From positions 1,984,001 through 2,048,000 of the forward strand of contig JASVEC010000002.1 in assembly GCA_030770535.1 (NCBI GenBank): a DNA stretch of 64,000 nt. The letters run 5' to 3'. The translations under genes and the position numbers were made by a program. Source of the DNA: Batkoa obscura (Eukaryota; Entomophthoromycota; Entomophthoromycetes; Entomophthorales; Batkoaceae). Positions 44,901 through 55,864 of this stretch are shown one piece after another. The notes beneath the pieces were generated by a model. It did no database searches. It worked only from the letters and a program-made list of their open reading frames with translations, and had not been told where the DNA came from. Within the stretch, counting starts at the first letter, position 1; each line of letters begins with the position of its first letter.

Positions 44901-46663
44901 ATGCTATTAAAAAAGAATTATAATTATCATAAGTTATTTAAAGTAATTTAATATTATTTTAAATAAATAATAATTGAAATTATCTAATTAAATTTTAGTT
45001 AACATTCTCAACTTCCACACTATGCAATTCTAATTCCTATAATTATGAATTATCTTCTAATCTTTATGAAGGTTTAGTAAAGGGTGATCGGTTTTCTTTA
45101 TCTCGAGCAATAACATTAGGTAATACCATCTATTGATTATCATAATACCCTATTTATCTTCTTTAAATTACCTTTTAATCATTTTTATAGTTGAATCCAC
45201 TCGTTTAGATCATCAAGCAGAGAGCAAATTACTACTAAATAAAATCCTAGCTAATAAAAATTTCAAAAACACCTATCGAATAGGGCTATCTGGTTCTCCA
45301 GGAGTGGGAAAATCAACTTTTATCGAATCCTTTGGTACTCATTTAACAAAATTAAACTATAAAGTAGCTGTATTGGTAAGTTATATCATTTAATAAGTAA
45401 TTTAAATAGATACTATTTTGTAGTTTATTATTATTATTACTTTTATTAGTATTATTATTATGGTTTATTACTATTTAGTTTAATTAATACTTAAAATTAG
45501 GCAGTTGACCCTTCATCAACAAAAACAGGGGGTAGTATTTTAGGCGATAAAACACGTATGTATGAATTATCACGTAATGATATGGCTTATGTAAGACCTA
45601 CTCCATCAAGAGGCACCTTGGGTGGCGTAGCTAGAAACACAAATGAAGCTATATTGTTATGCGAAGGTAAATCCAATAATATTAACTTTTTTATATTAAA
45701 ATTAAAAATTAAATAATGTTTTTTGATTCTTTTAGCTGCTGGTTACGATATCATTTTAGTTGAAACGGTAGGTGTTGGACAGAGTGAAACAGTAGTGGCG
45801 GATATGGTAGATGTGTAAGTTTAATTATTATTACTAACTAATTGAAATTCGATATTAATATTTAATTTTGATCTAGATTTACTTTAATAGTACCACCAGC
45901 TGGTGGTGATGAATTACAAGTAACTTAATTTTTTTTAAACCTTAAATTAAATTAAAATTTAATATTTTATTACTATTAAAGGGCATGAAAAAAGGAATTA
46001 TGGAAATGAGTGATATAATTATAGTCAATAAAGCGGATGGTGATTTAATTAATAGCGCTACAAGAGCACAAACTGAATTAATAAGTGCCTTGAAATTTAT
46101 GCATCCAAATACGATGGGATGGGAAACAAAAGTAATGTTATTTCTTTTACAATTATTTTATTTGATTAAAATTTTATTAATATGAATATTCATTTTTAAC
46201 TAAATTAGGTATTGAAAATATCATCTTTAAAAAAAGAAGGTATTCAAGAAGTATGGGAGAATTTGAATTTATTTAATAATTTTATATCAAATAATAATAT
46301 TAAAAAAAACAAACGTGGTCAGCAACAAATTCGATGGATGTGGAGAGAAGTGACTTCTTCCTTATTAACTAAGTAAGTTAATTTTATTATTAGTTTTTGT
46401 TTATTTATTACAAACTTAATATTATTAATATTAATATTATTAATTATTTTTTTATTAGATTATCAAGTGATCCAAAAATTCAAGAATTAACAAAACAATT
46501 AGAATCTAAAGTTTACGATTTAAAATTGCCTGCAAGCAGGGGCTCCGATATTATAATTAATCAATTTTTAAATAATCATAAGATTGAAACTAAAATCATT
46601 AATCCAACATCTTCTAATCCTTCCAATATTAATCCTAATTTAGAAAGTGTACTTTTTAAATAA
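44901..46663 (+). CDS. MMAA/MeaB-type GTPase for methylmalonyl-CoA mutase
   Basis: Nine exons: 44901-44942, 44999-45119, 45191-45375, 45501-45666, 45736-45814, 45877-45919, 45982-46131, 46209-46372 and 46459-46663 (384 aa). The N-terminus ([20 protein letters not shown]) is consistent with mitochondrial import. GTPase motifs are complete: [12 protein letters not shown] (about residues 86-97), [30 protein letters not shown] and VNKADGD. The C-terminal arm contains [12 protein letters not shown], the MeaB dimerisation region. MMAA gates transfer of adenosylcobalamin to methylmalonyl-CoA mutase in the matrix and protects it from inactivation. Its presence implies cobalamin-dependent propionate metabolism, which Dikarya lack. 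The first two exons are short and are supported by frame and presequence only. Confidence 0.92.
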
Positions 46664-46779
46664 ATAAATAAAACTTTATTAATTAAAATAATAGCTACTT
46701 TTTTATTAATATAAAAAAAACTTCTAACTAAATATAAAAACAATGATAAACAAAATCAAATCAGTTAGATTATTCTTAA

Positions 46780-48372
46780 TTAAGAATAAGATAAACCAAC
46801 GGAAGCTAATCCAGTGACATGATTCTTATTTAAAAAAGCTCTTGAACTTGATCTATTATCTTTGCTTCCAATTGGGATCCCGAAGCCCATTTTATAATTA
46901 GACGAACTTGAAGATTCTCTAGAATGTGTTGATTCTCCATCCGAAAATAAAGGTCCCATTTTATCTTGATTTTCATTTCCCCTTTCACTAGCAATTAAAT
47001 AAACCCCAACAAATGTCAATAAACATCCAAAGATAAAGGTAATGTATTGCTCCAATGTGTATGCTTCAAATTCATCAAATAATATAGCAGAACCAATCAC
47101 AGCGGAGAGTGTGAATAAAACAAATTGAGTTGGTATAACTACTGTGGAATCAAAAGATTGTAATGCTTTATTTAAATATTTCACTTGCAAAATACCTGTA
47201 GCTATTAATATAGTAATCATAAAATAAAAAGAAGGGTAAATAAAAGCTTTCATTTTCATACTATTAAGTAAAGAAGATACTCCTTTAGTAGCTAATACTG
47301 TAAAACCACCTAAATTATTTTTATTAATTAATTCATTGATTTTATATTATTAATTTTATCGTCTTTTATACAATATGAAATAAATAATTACCAAATAAAG
47401 CTACAGTTGAGATATCAATAACAACAATTTTTTTTCCATATGTATCAGATATACTTAAAAATAAAGCCATTAAACAAATACAAGTAGCAATATAAATCAT
47501 GACTTTAGATCGAAAAAATAAATCGAAAAATCCATCTTCAGGTAACTAAAAATTTAAATAAAAACAATTATTAATTTCTATACTTAATTAAATAGAAATC
47601 AATCAATTCACTTACATTTGATTCTGTGTTTTTAGAAGTCATAACTACCATAATAGCCCCCGACATAGCTAATAATATACCAAAAAAATCTCTTTTACGA
47701 AATTTTTCACCAAGGAAAAAGGGTGCTATTAGAGCGTTTGAAATTAATCCAACTGTACCTAAAGGAGCCACTGTACTTGCTGGTGCAAAGCCATAAGCTA
47801 ATAAATAATAATATGTTGAATTATTTTCAATTTAAAACTAAAGACTTAAAATTACCTAAAAAATTACCCACTTCGCCTAATAGGAATTTCATATTAATAT
47901 TAATAAAATGTTCATTTATAAAGTAATACAATTAAACTTACCTAAATTCATTAATATATAACCCAACCACCAAAATTTACTTTTTAAATAATTTTTGTTT
48001 TTAGGTTTAATATTTGTCTCTGTCCCATATTCATTAATTTCCAATTCTTCATTTAATCCATTGTTATCAACATTAGCGTAATTCCCATTATTTCTGCTAC
48101 TATTACTTTGTAATAAAGCTTGTAACTCACCATTTCTTATCCTTTGTTGAATTCGATTATGTGCATATTTTTGAATATTCAAAGCAACAGAAATTAATAT
48201 CTAGTTAATTATTGAGATAATTTAATTAAAAGAATGAATTAGTTAATAATAGTTATTAAAGTTGTTAGTTATATTGAATTACATTCCCAACTACGGATAA
48301 TAAGACACCAATTAAAGTACGTCCATTTACTGGGTCATTTACAATATCTTGTATTCTATCATAAAAATTCAT
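46780..48372 (-). CDS. NIPA-family membrane transporter (putative Mg2+ transporter)
   Basis: Six exons on the minus strand: 48372-48283, 48200-47942, 47876-47856, 47797-47616, 47545-47392 and 47309-46780 (411 aa). The family core is plain: KSKFWWLGYILMNLGEVGNF, AYGFAPASTVAPLGTVGLIS, NALIAPFFLGEKFRKRDFFG and TVLATKGVSSLLN. About nine membrane segments alternate with short loops, and the C-terminal tail is Ser-rich and cytosolic. NIPA proteins of the drug/metabolite transporter superfamily carry Mg2+ in animals; fungal members are less studied. One exon is only 21 nt and encodes GEVGNFL, which completes the hallmark motif, so it is well supported. The gene is convergent with MMAA (116 bases apart). 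Confidence 0.9.
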
Positions 48373-48494
48373 CCTTTTTTTCCTTTATTATTTGATCTTT
48401 TCGTGTTTTATTTTTAAGTTACTTAGTTAAATTGTTAATGGAATTCTATCTCTCTTCTTTTTTTTATAGAAAAAAACTCAATTAAAACTAAAAA

Positions 48495-48843
48495 TGGGGT
48501 TGTCTGAATTAGTTTCATTATTTTATCCAATTTTAAAAAAATTTGTATTTTAAAAACTTCGCTTAAAATTCTATAAAATCACATCTTTTATTAAAACAAA
48601 AGTACCCAAACACAGTTCTAAACCATTATATTATAGCTCATACTGTAAGTTAGTTGAATTTCTACTAGATCTTAAATACATGTTCTTATAAAGCTTAATT
48701 GAGAAATATTTATTATCAACTGCTTTATAACCAACATCGTAGATTTATTATCAAATAAATAAACTACTTTAATGTTATAATTACATTATTAATATATTGC
48801 CAAGTTAATAAATAGCTGCATGGGAGGGAGTGGTCAGCCCCAA
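48495..48843. repeat. 349-bp terminal segment bounded by transposon-like ends
   Basis: Inside the left part of the transposon, GGTCAGCCCCAAAA at 48835-48848 resembles the right terminus (GGACAGCCCCAAAT) in the same orientation. The 48495-48843 block is therefore itself framed by inverted TGGGG ends. The second copy keeps the matching block (61455-61802). Confidence 0.45.
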
Positions 48844-48945
48844 AACTATAATTGACCATCCCTATATAGTACAAGTAATAATAGTTTTTACATATTATTA
48901 CAGTTACTTGTTCTTTGACTATTTATTAACTTAGCTACCAATAAC

Positions 48946-50649
48946 TTAAGTAATCCTAACATTTAACAATCTATTTCTATCATTCAACAAACTACTTACT
49001 TGCTTAGTAAATATCGAAATTTTTAAATTCTCTGTTATCTTCGTAAGGTAAGCTGGGATCGATCTTTTAATTTTTCTGTTTTCTATAGACTCTATAACTT
49101 TAATTGGGACTATATCGCTTTTTTTTGATGTATCAGATACTGGATAACAATGTAGTTTATTGTTATGTTTAATAAAATGTAAATACTTCTTAATGCCCTG
49201 CATCTCTATTATTCTTTTTGTATTTTTGTTTCTTTTATACTTTTTAAAAATTATATCTGTTTTCCCATTATTAACAGTCGAGTTATTAATTTTATTATGC
49301 TCACAAATAAAAGCCTCAAATCTTGAAATTAATTGATCGATATCTTCTATTTTACCTAACGCTTCAAAACTACTTTTCCATTTTGAAAGGTTTCCAAAAT
49401 GTCCATCAACTATACTTTTTCCATGATGCTCAGCAAAAAAATTAAGATTAACATTCAAACTACTATTTATTTTATGAATTTCTTTAAACATATAATGTAA
49501 GAACTCTTGGGATCTAAAATGATTTCCTGTATCTGCCCATATATTAATTTTTGTAAACTTTTTAAATAGAAGCTCTGTAGAGATTAAATCGATTAAACAA
49601 TCTCCTGCATATGCTGAATCATGATTCAATATTTCAGATAAATAATCAAAGTAAACTTTGCCTATTGTTTTATCATCTTTTAAATATAATACACCAAAGC
49701 CTAATACTGATATAGCTTGTTTATTATAATGATCTAGATTTATTGAATCTGGTCTTGTCCCTATTTCCATATTTTGTTTAAAATCTAAAACTATTATACA
49801 ACTTTTGTTATTTAATTTTTTGATAGTTTCATTAAATGTGTTTTTTTGAGTATCAACACAGAATTTATGTAATTTGTATAATTTTTCTTCTTCGTTGAAA
49901 ATTTCTTCTATCTCTGCTTTGTTTTTTGCTGTATTTATTTTATTTTCAAATAACTTTTTTCTAACTGTATACTGGGTACATATATTACATAGATCCGTTT
50001 TTCTTGCTGGATTTTTGAAATTACTTGGTATATATTTAAAGAACGTTGACCTGGCTACTGCTTTATCTCTTAGATCATTCAAATATTTACTATATATCAT
50101 TCTTCTACTTTTATTTAATATATATATATTATCTGATGAATATTTACTATCGTTATTTTTTTTATTAAATCTTGATGAAATAGTTGAATCATTTAGTAAA
50201 TATTGTATGATAGTTTCAATTTGGTCATCTTTAATTTTTTTTGTATTTTTAATAATAGGTTTTAATGTTGATATTTTATTATTATTACTTGTTTTTGAAT
50301 AATCATATTGATTTCTATTTATATTAAACCCAAAACTCTTACATTCATCAAAAGAATATACTGAAGCTATAGTTGATAATAACGCTACTTGCTGACTTTT
50401 GTTTCCTGTTTCCCTTAAAGCACTAATTTTATACATTACTTGATTAAGTTTATTATTATCGATAGTAAACTTTGATAATATATCTTTTCTTTGTTTTGTT
50501 TTATTATAAAATTCCATGAACCTTGGGTTGTTATAAGTAGCTCTTAAAATTGATGTAAACGAATTACAATGTTTATATTGTGTACTCCTCCCTATTGTAT
50601 TGAAGTTTTCAAAAATTCCATTTCGAAGTTTAGTTATGAAAGTTTGCAT
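48946..50649 (-). CDS. DDE-like transposase of uncertain superfamily
   Basis: A single exon of 567 aa in the centre of the inverted-repeat element. A zinc-ligand cluster, CNIC (221-224) with HKFC (261-264), precedes an RNase-H-like core. Candidate catalytic acids are Asp 289 in IIVLDFKQN, Asp 373 in INIWADTGNHFRS, and Glu 407 or Asp 415 in FFAEHHGKSIVDGHFGN. The D...DxG-x(2)-F...HGKS-x(2)-DG pattern is like that of a widespread but poorly named group of eukaryotic transposase-like proteins (compare the SDxCxxQN...HGK motif). The N-terminal 150 residues are basic and may bind the ends. The frame is unbroken, so the enzyme may be active. A truncated relative lies at 60424-61348. Superfamily naming needs a profile search. 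Confidence 0.8.
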   Translation of the reverse strand: MQTFITKLRNGIFENFNTIGRSTQYKHCNSFTSILRATYNNPRFMEFYNKTKQRKDILSKFTIDNNKLNQVMYKISALRETGNKSQQVALLSTIASVYSFDECKSFGFNINRNQYDYSKTSNNNKISTLKPIIKNTKKIKDDQIETIIQYLLNDSTISSRFNKKNNDSKYSSDNIYILNKSRRMIYSKYLNDLRDKAVARSTFFKYIPSNFKNPARKTDLCNICTQYTVRKKLFENKINTAKNKAEIEEIFNEEEKLYKLHKFCVDTQKNTFNETIKKLNNKSCIIVLDFKQNMEIGTRPDSINLDHYNKQAISVLGFGVLYLKDDKTIGKVYFDYLSEILNHDSAYAGDCLIDLISTELLFKKFTKINIWADTGNHFRSQEFLHYMFKEIHKINSSLNVNLNFFAEHHGKSIVDGHFGNLSKWKSSFEALGKIEDIDQLISRFEAFICEHNKINNSTVNNGKTDIIFKKYKRNKNTKRIIEMQGIKKYLHFIKHNNKLHCYPVSDTSKKSDIVPIKVIESIENRKIKRSIPAYLTKITENLKISIFTKQVSSLLNDRNRLLNVRIT

Positions 50650-50960
50650 TTTATTTTTATTTCAACAAAAAATAAAGTCAAATAAAGTCAAATAACTGTG
50701 TTTATATAATTATGTATTTATATAATTATATAATCATATAGTTATATATTATATATCTGTTAAATATCTAACAGAACTAACATAAAATATATAGTTAGGA
50801 AAATTAGCTATTTAAGAAAAGGAAACAATTAAAATAAGTTTTAAATAGAGACATTTAATTTTAGGCTTTTTAGATTTAACCGTTATATTGAACACAAACT
50901 TGGAATTTTAAATTTGGATTAATTTCTAAGTAGATTCTGAAACCAATTAGGACAGCCCCA

Positions 50961-51284
50961 AATGTTAAATTTAGCTAAAAAAATTCTGGTTAAAATTTAG
51001 GTTCCTTAATTAAGTGTGGCAATTCATTAGTTTTTTTGAAAAAGTTGTTAAGGAACTTTCATTTCTATATTTAGAAATTTGACTTATTTTTAAAAAAAAA
51101 TCCCAAATTAAAGTTATCTCCAACTTTATTTATTACGAAAATTAATAACAGTTTGAATTAAAGATAACGATTAAAGATAATATTCTAATATTTGAACTCA
51201 ATTAGCTAAGCAATTATAAAATTAATATATAAAAAATTATAAATTTTATTATATATATTTATATAAACCCTCTCTTTCTCCTTT
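50961..51284. other. Short AT-rich gap
   Basis: 324 bases between the transposon and the TRAPPC10 stop codon. No feature is seen. Confidence 0.5.
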
Positions 51285-54200
51285 CTACTCCAAAGTCAAA
51301 AAGGATAAATTACCTAATGGGGAACTCAATGATTGCATGGATTTAACTTCGCTCTCTTCAGTATGTTCTAATGCAATTGGAAAACATTCCATTCGATCAT
51401 TAACTAATACTTGTAATAAACAAGATTTATCAAAAATAATCAAATCTTCATTATTATTATTATTATTAATAGTATCAGTAATTCCAGTAAATATTGGTTT
51501 AGGTATCATTCGTTTACTATTATTACTATTAGTGTTATTAGTAATTGTTGGGATAAATTTATTATTATTAGAGGTATTGATTAACCCATGAAGATTTTCT
51601 TTTAATATTTGTAATTGAGGTAATTTTAAATAGCCTGATTTTAGTGGGGTAATTGTAATATTAACAACATGAGTTTGATTTTGTTCCTATATTAAAATAT
51701 ATTAGTATTATTATTAGTATTAGTATTATATAGTAGTAAAGCTTACATCGAATTCTAGTTTAAATTTAATTTTTCCAGTAATTATCCAATCTTCATTATT
51801 ATTATTAATTTTAAACCATAATTCATTAATAGATTGATTTAAATTTTTTAAATGATATTCAATTGAATAATGTTCCCCTAGTTTCATTTTTAAAGGTATC
51901 TTTTGAATTTCAATAGACAACCATTTCTAAAATAATAAAAATGATTTTTACTAATTAATCTTTAATTTTTATTAATTCTAGTTTTATTACTTACTTTAGG
52001 TAGTTTTATCTCTTGTTGAAATATTAAACTATTATATTGTATTAATTCATTTTCTTTTAATATTTCTTCAATTTCGTTTTGTTCCAATATTGAATATTTC
52101 TATAAAAATATATAATAATATTTAAGTTTGTATCTATTTTACTAAAACTTGTTACCTTTAAAAACCCAATCATTTTTTGTTTAACTTTTGGAATATCAAT
52201 TTCATTTAAAATATAAGAAAAATCCAAATCCAGTATAGATATATCTTTTAAATTTAACTGACCAGTAATTACATAATCTAAAATTCGACCTGATTCTAAA
52301 ATTAATTGTTGTAATGTTTTAAATATTGTTTCACTATCAATTGACATTTTAAAATAACTTTTGATTAATTTTTTAATTACTAATTGTATTTCTATTAAGT
52401 TAAAAATAGTATTAGTTTATATTCTATTGTTAATATTAATATTCTATTGTTACCTTTTTTATAAGTGGTATAATTAATTTTAACAAAATAAATATCATTA
52501 TCTAAATAAATATAAGTCATGTTAATCTCTATTCCATTGATACCTATTTTATGTGTTATTTACCATTCTTATTAAAATATTGAAAATTAAATAAATAGTT
52601 TAATGTGTGATTAGGTAATAATACAAAATATTGTTCATCATTAAAAACAGGATTCAACCAATCTTCATTAATTTTTCTTTTTCTTAGTAAAGAAAGATCA
52701 TGATTCAATTCATTTTCAATTATCGATTTTTTAAATAATTGAATTGATTCTATTTTATATCCTGTTGTTTTATTAATTGTATTCATTTTAATCTGTAAAT
52801 ATTGAATATTATTCATACTAAATTAAATAAATATTAATATTGATATTAATATTATATCATACATTATATTATATATTATTAAACTTACTTTATAGTATCT
52901 AAAATAAATTGATAATCTAATTTAAATGGATAAGGTTCCATGTAAACAGTTAATAATCCATTATATTTGATCTTATTTTTATTATTATTTAAATAATAAA
53001 CATTATAATTAATCTAAAAAAATAATATCAACATAAATAATATAAACACACAAAACAGGATTTACCATCATTTGAATATCTAAAGCTAACATAATTTTAC
53101 CTGGTAAAATTAATTTTAAATACTGATTATTTAATAAATTAGGTATTGATAATGTTAATTGACTATTAATATCTTTGTAACAAGAAATTGATATTGATTG
53201 ACAACAATTAATATCGTTTTGATTTAATATAAATCCCATGTAATTATCTTGTATTTCAATACCATTCATTATTTCTAAAATATCTAAACTTAATTCTCCT
53301 TCTAATATACTATTATTTTGTGTATATACATTTAATATCAAACCTAATTTAATTAATATTAATTATCATATTATTATGTTATATTATTACCATCCATATA
53401 CAATTCACTTTCAATTAATAAATGCTGCGGGTAATCATTTAATAATAAAATGATTTGTTCTTCAATTAATTCATAATTAAAACACAACTTATTCATACGG
53501 ATTAATATTTTATCTACAAAATATTTTCCGATTGTGAAATTCTATTTATTATTATTATTGTTATTACTATTATTATTATAGGATTATATATTATTGTTTT
53601 ACCTCACATTTTAATGGTATTAAATTCACTCCCGATTTTAATATTAATTTCTTTTGACTTTCATTAACAAAGGTTAATTTACAATTTTGATTTCCACTTA
53701 ATACTAATTCAATTAATTCAATTGGTAAATCCTATAATAACAATAAAATTAAATATAATTAAGTATAAAATGTTAAGTTATATTTACCACAGGTAATAAA
53801 TTTTCAATCTTTAATGTAATCATAATATAATCATCAAAAGAATCTGCTTTTTCTACTGATATTAAATTAAAGTAATTCTCTGCTTTACTAGTAATTTCTT
53901 CTTTCAATTTGTTTGATATATCAATCAATTTATTTACAAAAAATTCATTCTGTACTAAATTTAATTCCTTACAAAACTTGAGTACTTTCAACGTTAATCT
54001 AATTAACTCTGAATGTTTTTCCAATTCATTATAAGCCAATATTAATTTTGATAATAATTCAAATGAAGTATAAATCCATCCTTCATTAATATAATCATAA
54101 CTCGAATGTTCTACCATATTGATCGTATATTTATATCGTTTTCGATAATAGTGTAAACTAGCCATATAGGTTTGAATTAATGATATGTTTCGCTTTTTTT

Positions 54201-55864
54201 TATCACTTTCATAATCTGAAATTAATCGACTATTAAGACTTAAATATAATGAATCAAAAGTATCTATACTAATCATACTATTCTAAAACAATATATAAGC
54301 TTTAATTTTATACATCAATAAATATTCTCACCTTTAACTCCGAATCATAAATAAATTCTAAATTTTTTTCATCTTGTATAATATTTTCCAAATAAGGTTT
54401 AGTAAAACAATGAATAAAAGGCGGAAGTAAAGGTAAATAATTTAAAAATAAGCCTAATTTCTCCAACTGAGTTTTAGCTAAATACATAATACTACTTTTT
54501 ATAGTATTCAAATTAATTAATGAACTAGCTTTAGATATATCTTTACGTTTAATTTGTTCAAAATGTTCATCCATATTATTATATAATTGCATACTATTGA
54601 GATAACTCCAACTACACGAAAATATCTGGGTTTTTATGTTATCTTCCTATATGAATTAATTAATAAACAAAACTAATTAAATAATAAAAATAGATTGATA
54701 TTCACCTTATTATTTATAATATATTGTTGAAACGTATTTAAAAATTTTAAACTGCGAATACCAAATTCTAACATTAAATCCATTTTTTTTAATAATTGTA
54801 ATTGTTGATTGAATAAGTAAATTTGAATTTCAAAATAAGTAATTTGATTTTTAGCTATTAGTTCTAATTGCTTTTCATCATTATTACCATTTGCTAATAA
54901 TAATTCGACTATATTGATACTCTCAATCTCTTTATCTCCAACAAACCATAATTCTAAATCCTCTGTAATAAAAAAATTTATAAAAGCTTTCTTTAATATT
55001 TTATAATAAAATTCTTACCCTTAGAACAATGATATAGCAGTGCTTCTAATTCATCATATAATTTCAAAGCTTCTTTATGTAAATGAATTAATTTTAATTG
55101 TTTAGCAATTGAATCTTTGATAATAAAAAAGGGGTTAATGTTCCAACCAATAAATCTTCTTTGATCATCCAGTTTATTCATTTCCTCTTCTAAACTTTCA
55201 AATCGAAATTGAAACGTTGTAGTGACCATATCTTTAATTAATTCCATTAAATTCCTCCAGCATTCAAAATTTGGATTCGGATTATCTTCAAAATTAAAGC
55301 TGACTGCTATAACTCGTTCTTTTTTATTATCATTAAAATCCACTTTCATTTTTTCCAGCAACGTTAAGTGTTGTGTATTTTTTTTAAAATTTGACAGTAA
55401 TAAATTCCTACCACTTATCTGTTGAAATGCATTATTGAATCCATTTCCTCCTTTTATTTCGTATCCTTTATCTTGGCTATTCGTCACAAATACTATCAAA
55501 AACTCACTCTCTTTCCCTATCGCTTGTAACCAAGCTCGAATTTGTGGTCTTACTACTGTTCGATACGTTTCAATACTTTCATATCTCACTAAGAATAAAT
55601 GGTTATATGGTTGATTTAATAAGCTCGATTCTTTCCAGTTAGAATTAAATGTAGTGAATGTAAGTTCTAAATGACTGATGATACTTAGTGGTCGAGAAGG
55701 TAGCCTAATTTGTAAGGATTGTAAAGGTAGGAATTCGCTGATTTCCTTTTCAAATCGTTCCCATATGCCAAAGGGATCTTGTACTAATAATGAGAGGGTT
55801 AAGTATGGAATTACTGAGCTATTGGATGAGAATTGAGCTTACTGCTTACTTTAACGGAACTCAT
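51285..55864 (-). CDS. TRS130: TRAPPII subunit TRAPPC10/Trs130
   Basis: Fifteen exons on the minus strand: 55864-55843, 55813-55019, 54962-54706, 54646-54332, 54282-53788, 53731-53603, 53541-53391, 53343-53066, 53013-52889, 52817-52564, 52501-52454, 52391-52156, 52099-51995, 51926-51747 and 51686-51285 (1263 aa). The N-terminal half shows the conserved blocks YESIETYRTVVRPQIRAWLQ, SLEEEMNKLDDQRRFIGWNI (compare FEDDMRTLREKR...GW) and LHKEALKLYDELEALLYHCS (compare FEDALVQYDELDALFSQ). A solenoid and beta-rich ASPA-like domains follow, ending near LKSGYLKLPQLQI. The protein is part of the TRAPPII exchange factor for the Golgi Rab Ypt31/Rab11. The first intron, 29 nt, is shorter than any other here and makes the N-terminus uncertain. 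The rest of the model is continuous in frame. Confidence 0.88.

Larger units (their letters stand above)
48495..50960 (-). mobile_element. Full-length 2.47-kb DNA transposon with terminal inverted repeats
   Basis: The left end reads TGGGGTTGTCTGAATTAGTT. The right end, reverse-complemented, reads TGGGGCTGTCCTAATTGGTT. Both ends agree at about 17 of 20 bases, and the match continues as TTCA/TTCAG. AA flanks each end, compatible with a duplicated dinucleotide. One uninterrupted transposase frame fills the centre on the minus strand. A palindromic stretch near 48836-48861 (GGTCA...TGACC) lies between gene and left end and is conserved in the second copy at 61.4 kb. The element sits between the NIPA and TRAPPC10 genes. 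The intact frame and well-matched ends suggest recent insertion. Confidence 0.88.

Noticed and set aside
49874-50302. A hydrophobic plus-strand frame within the transposon
   Set aside because: Antisense of the transposase in AT-rich sequence. Apparent membrane segments are a common artefact of reading Lys/Asn-rich DNA backwards.
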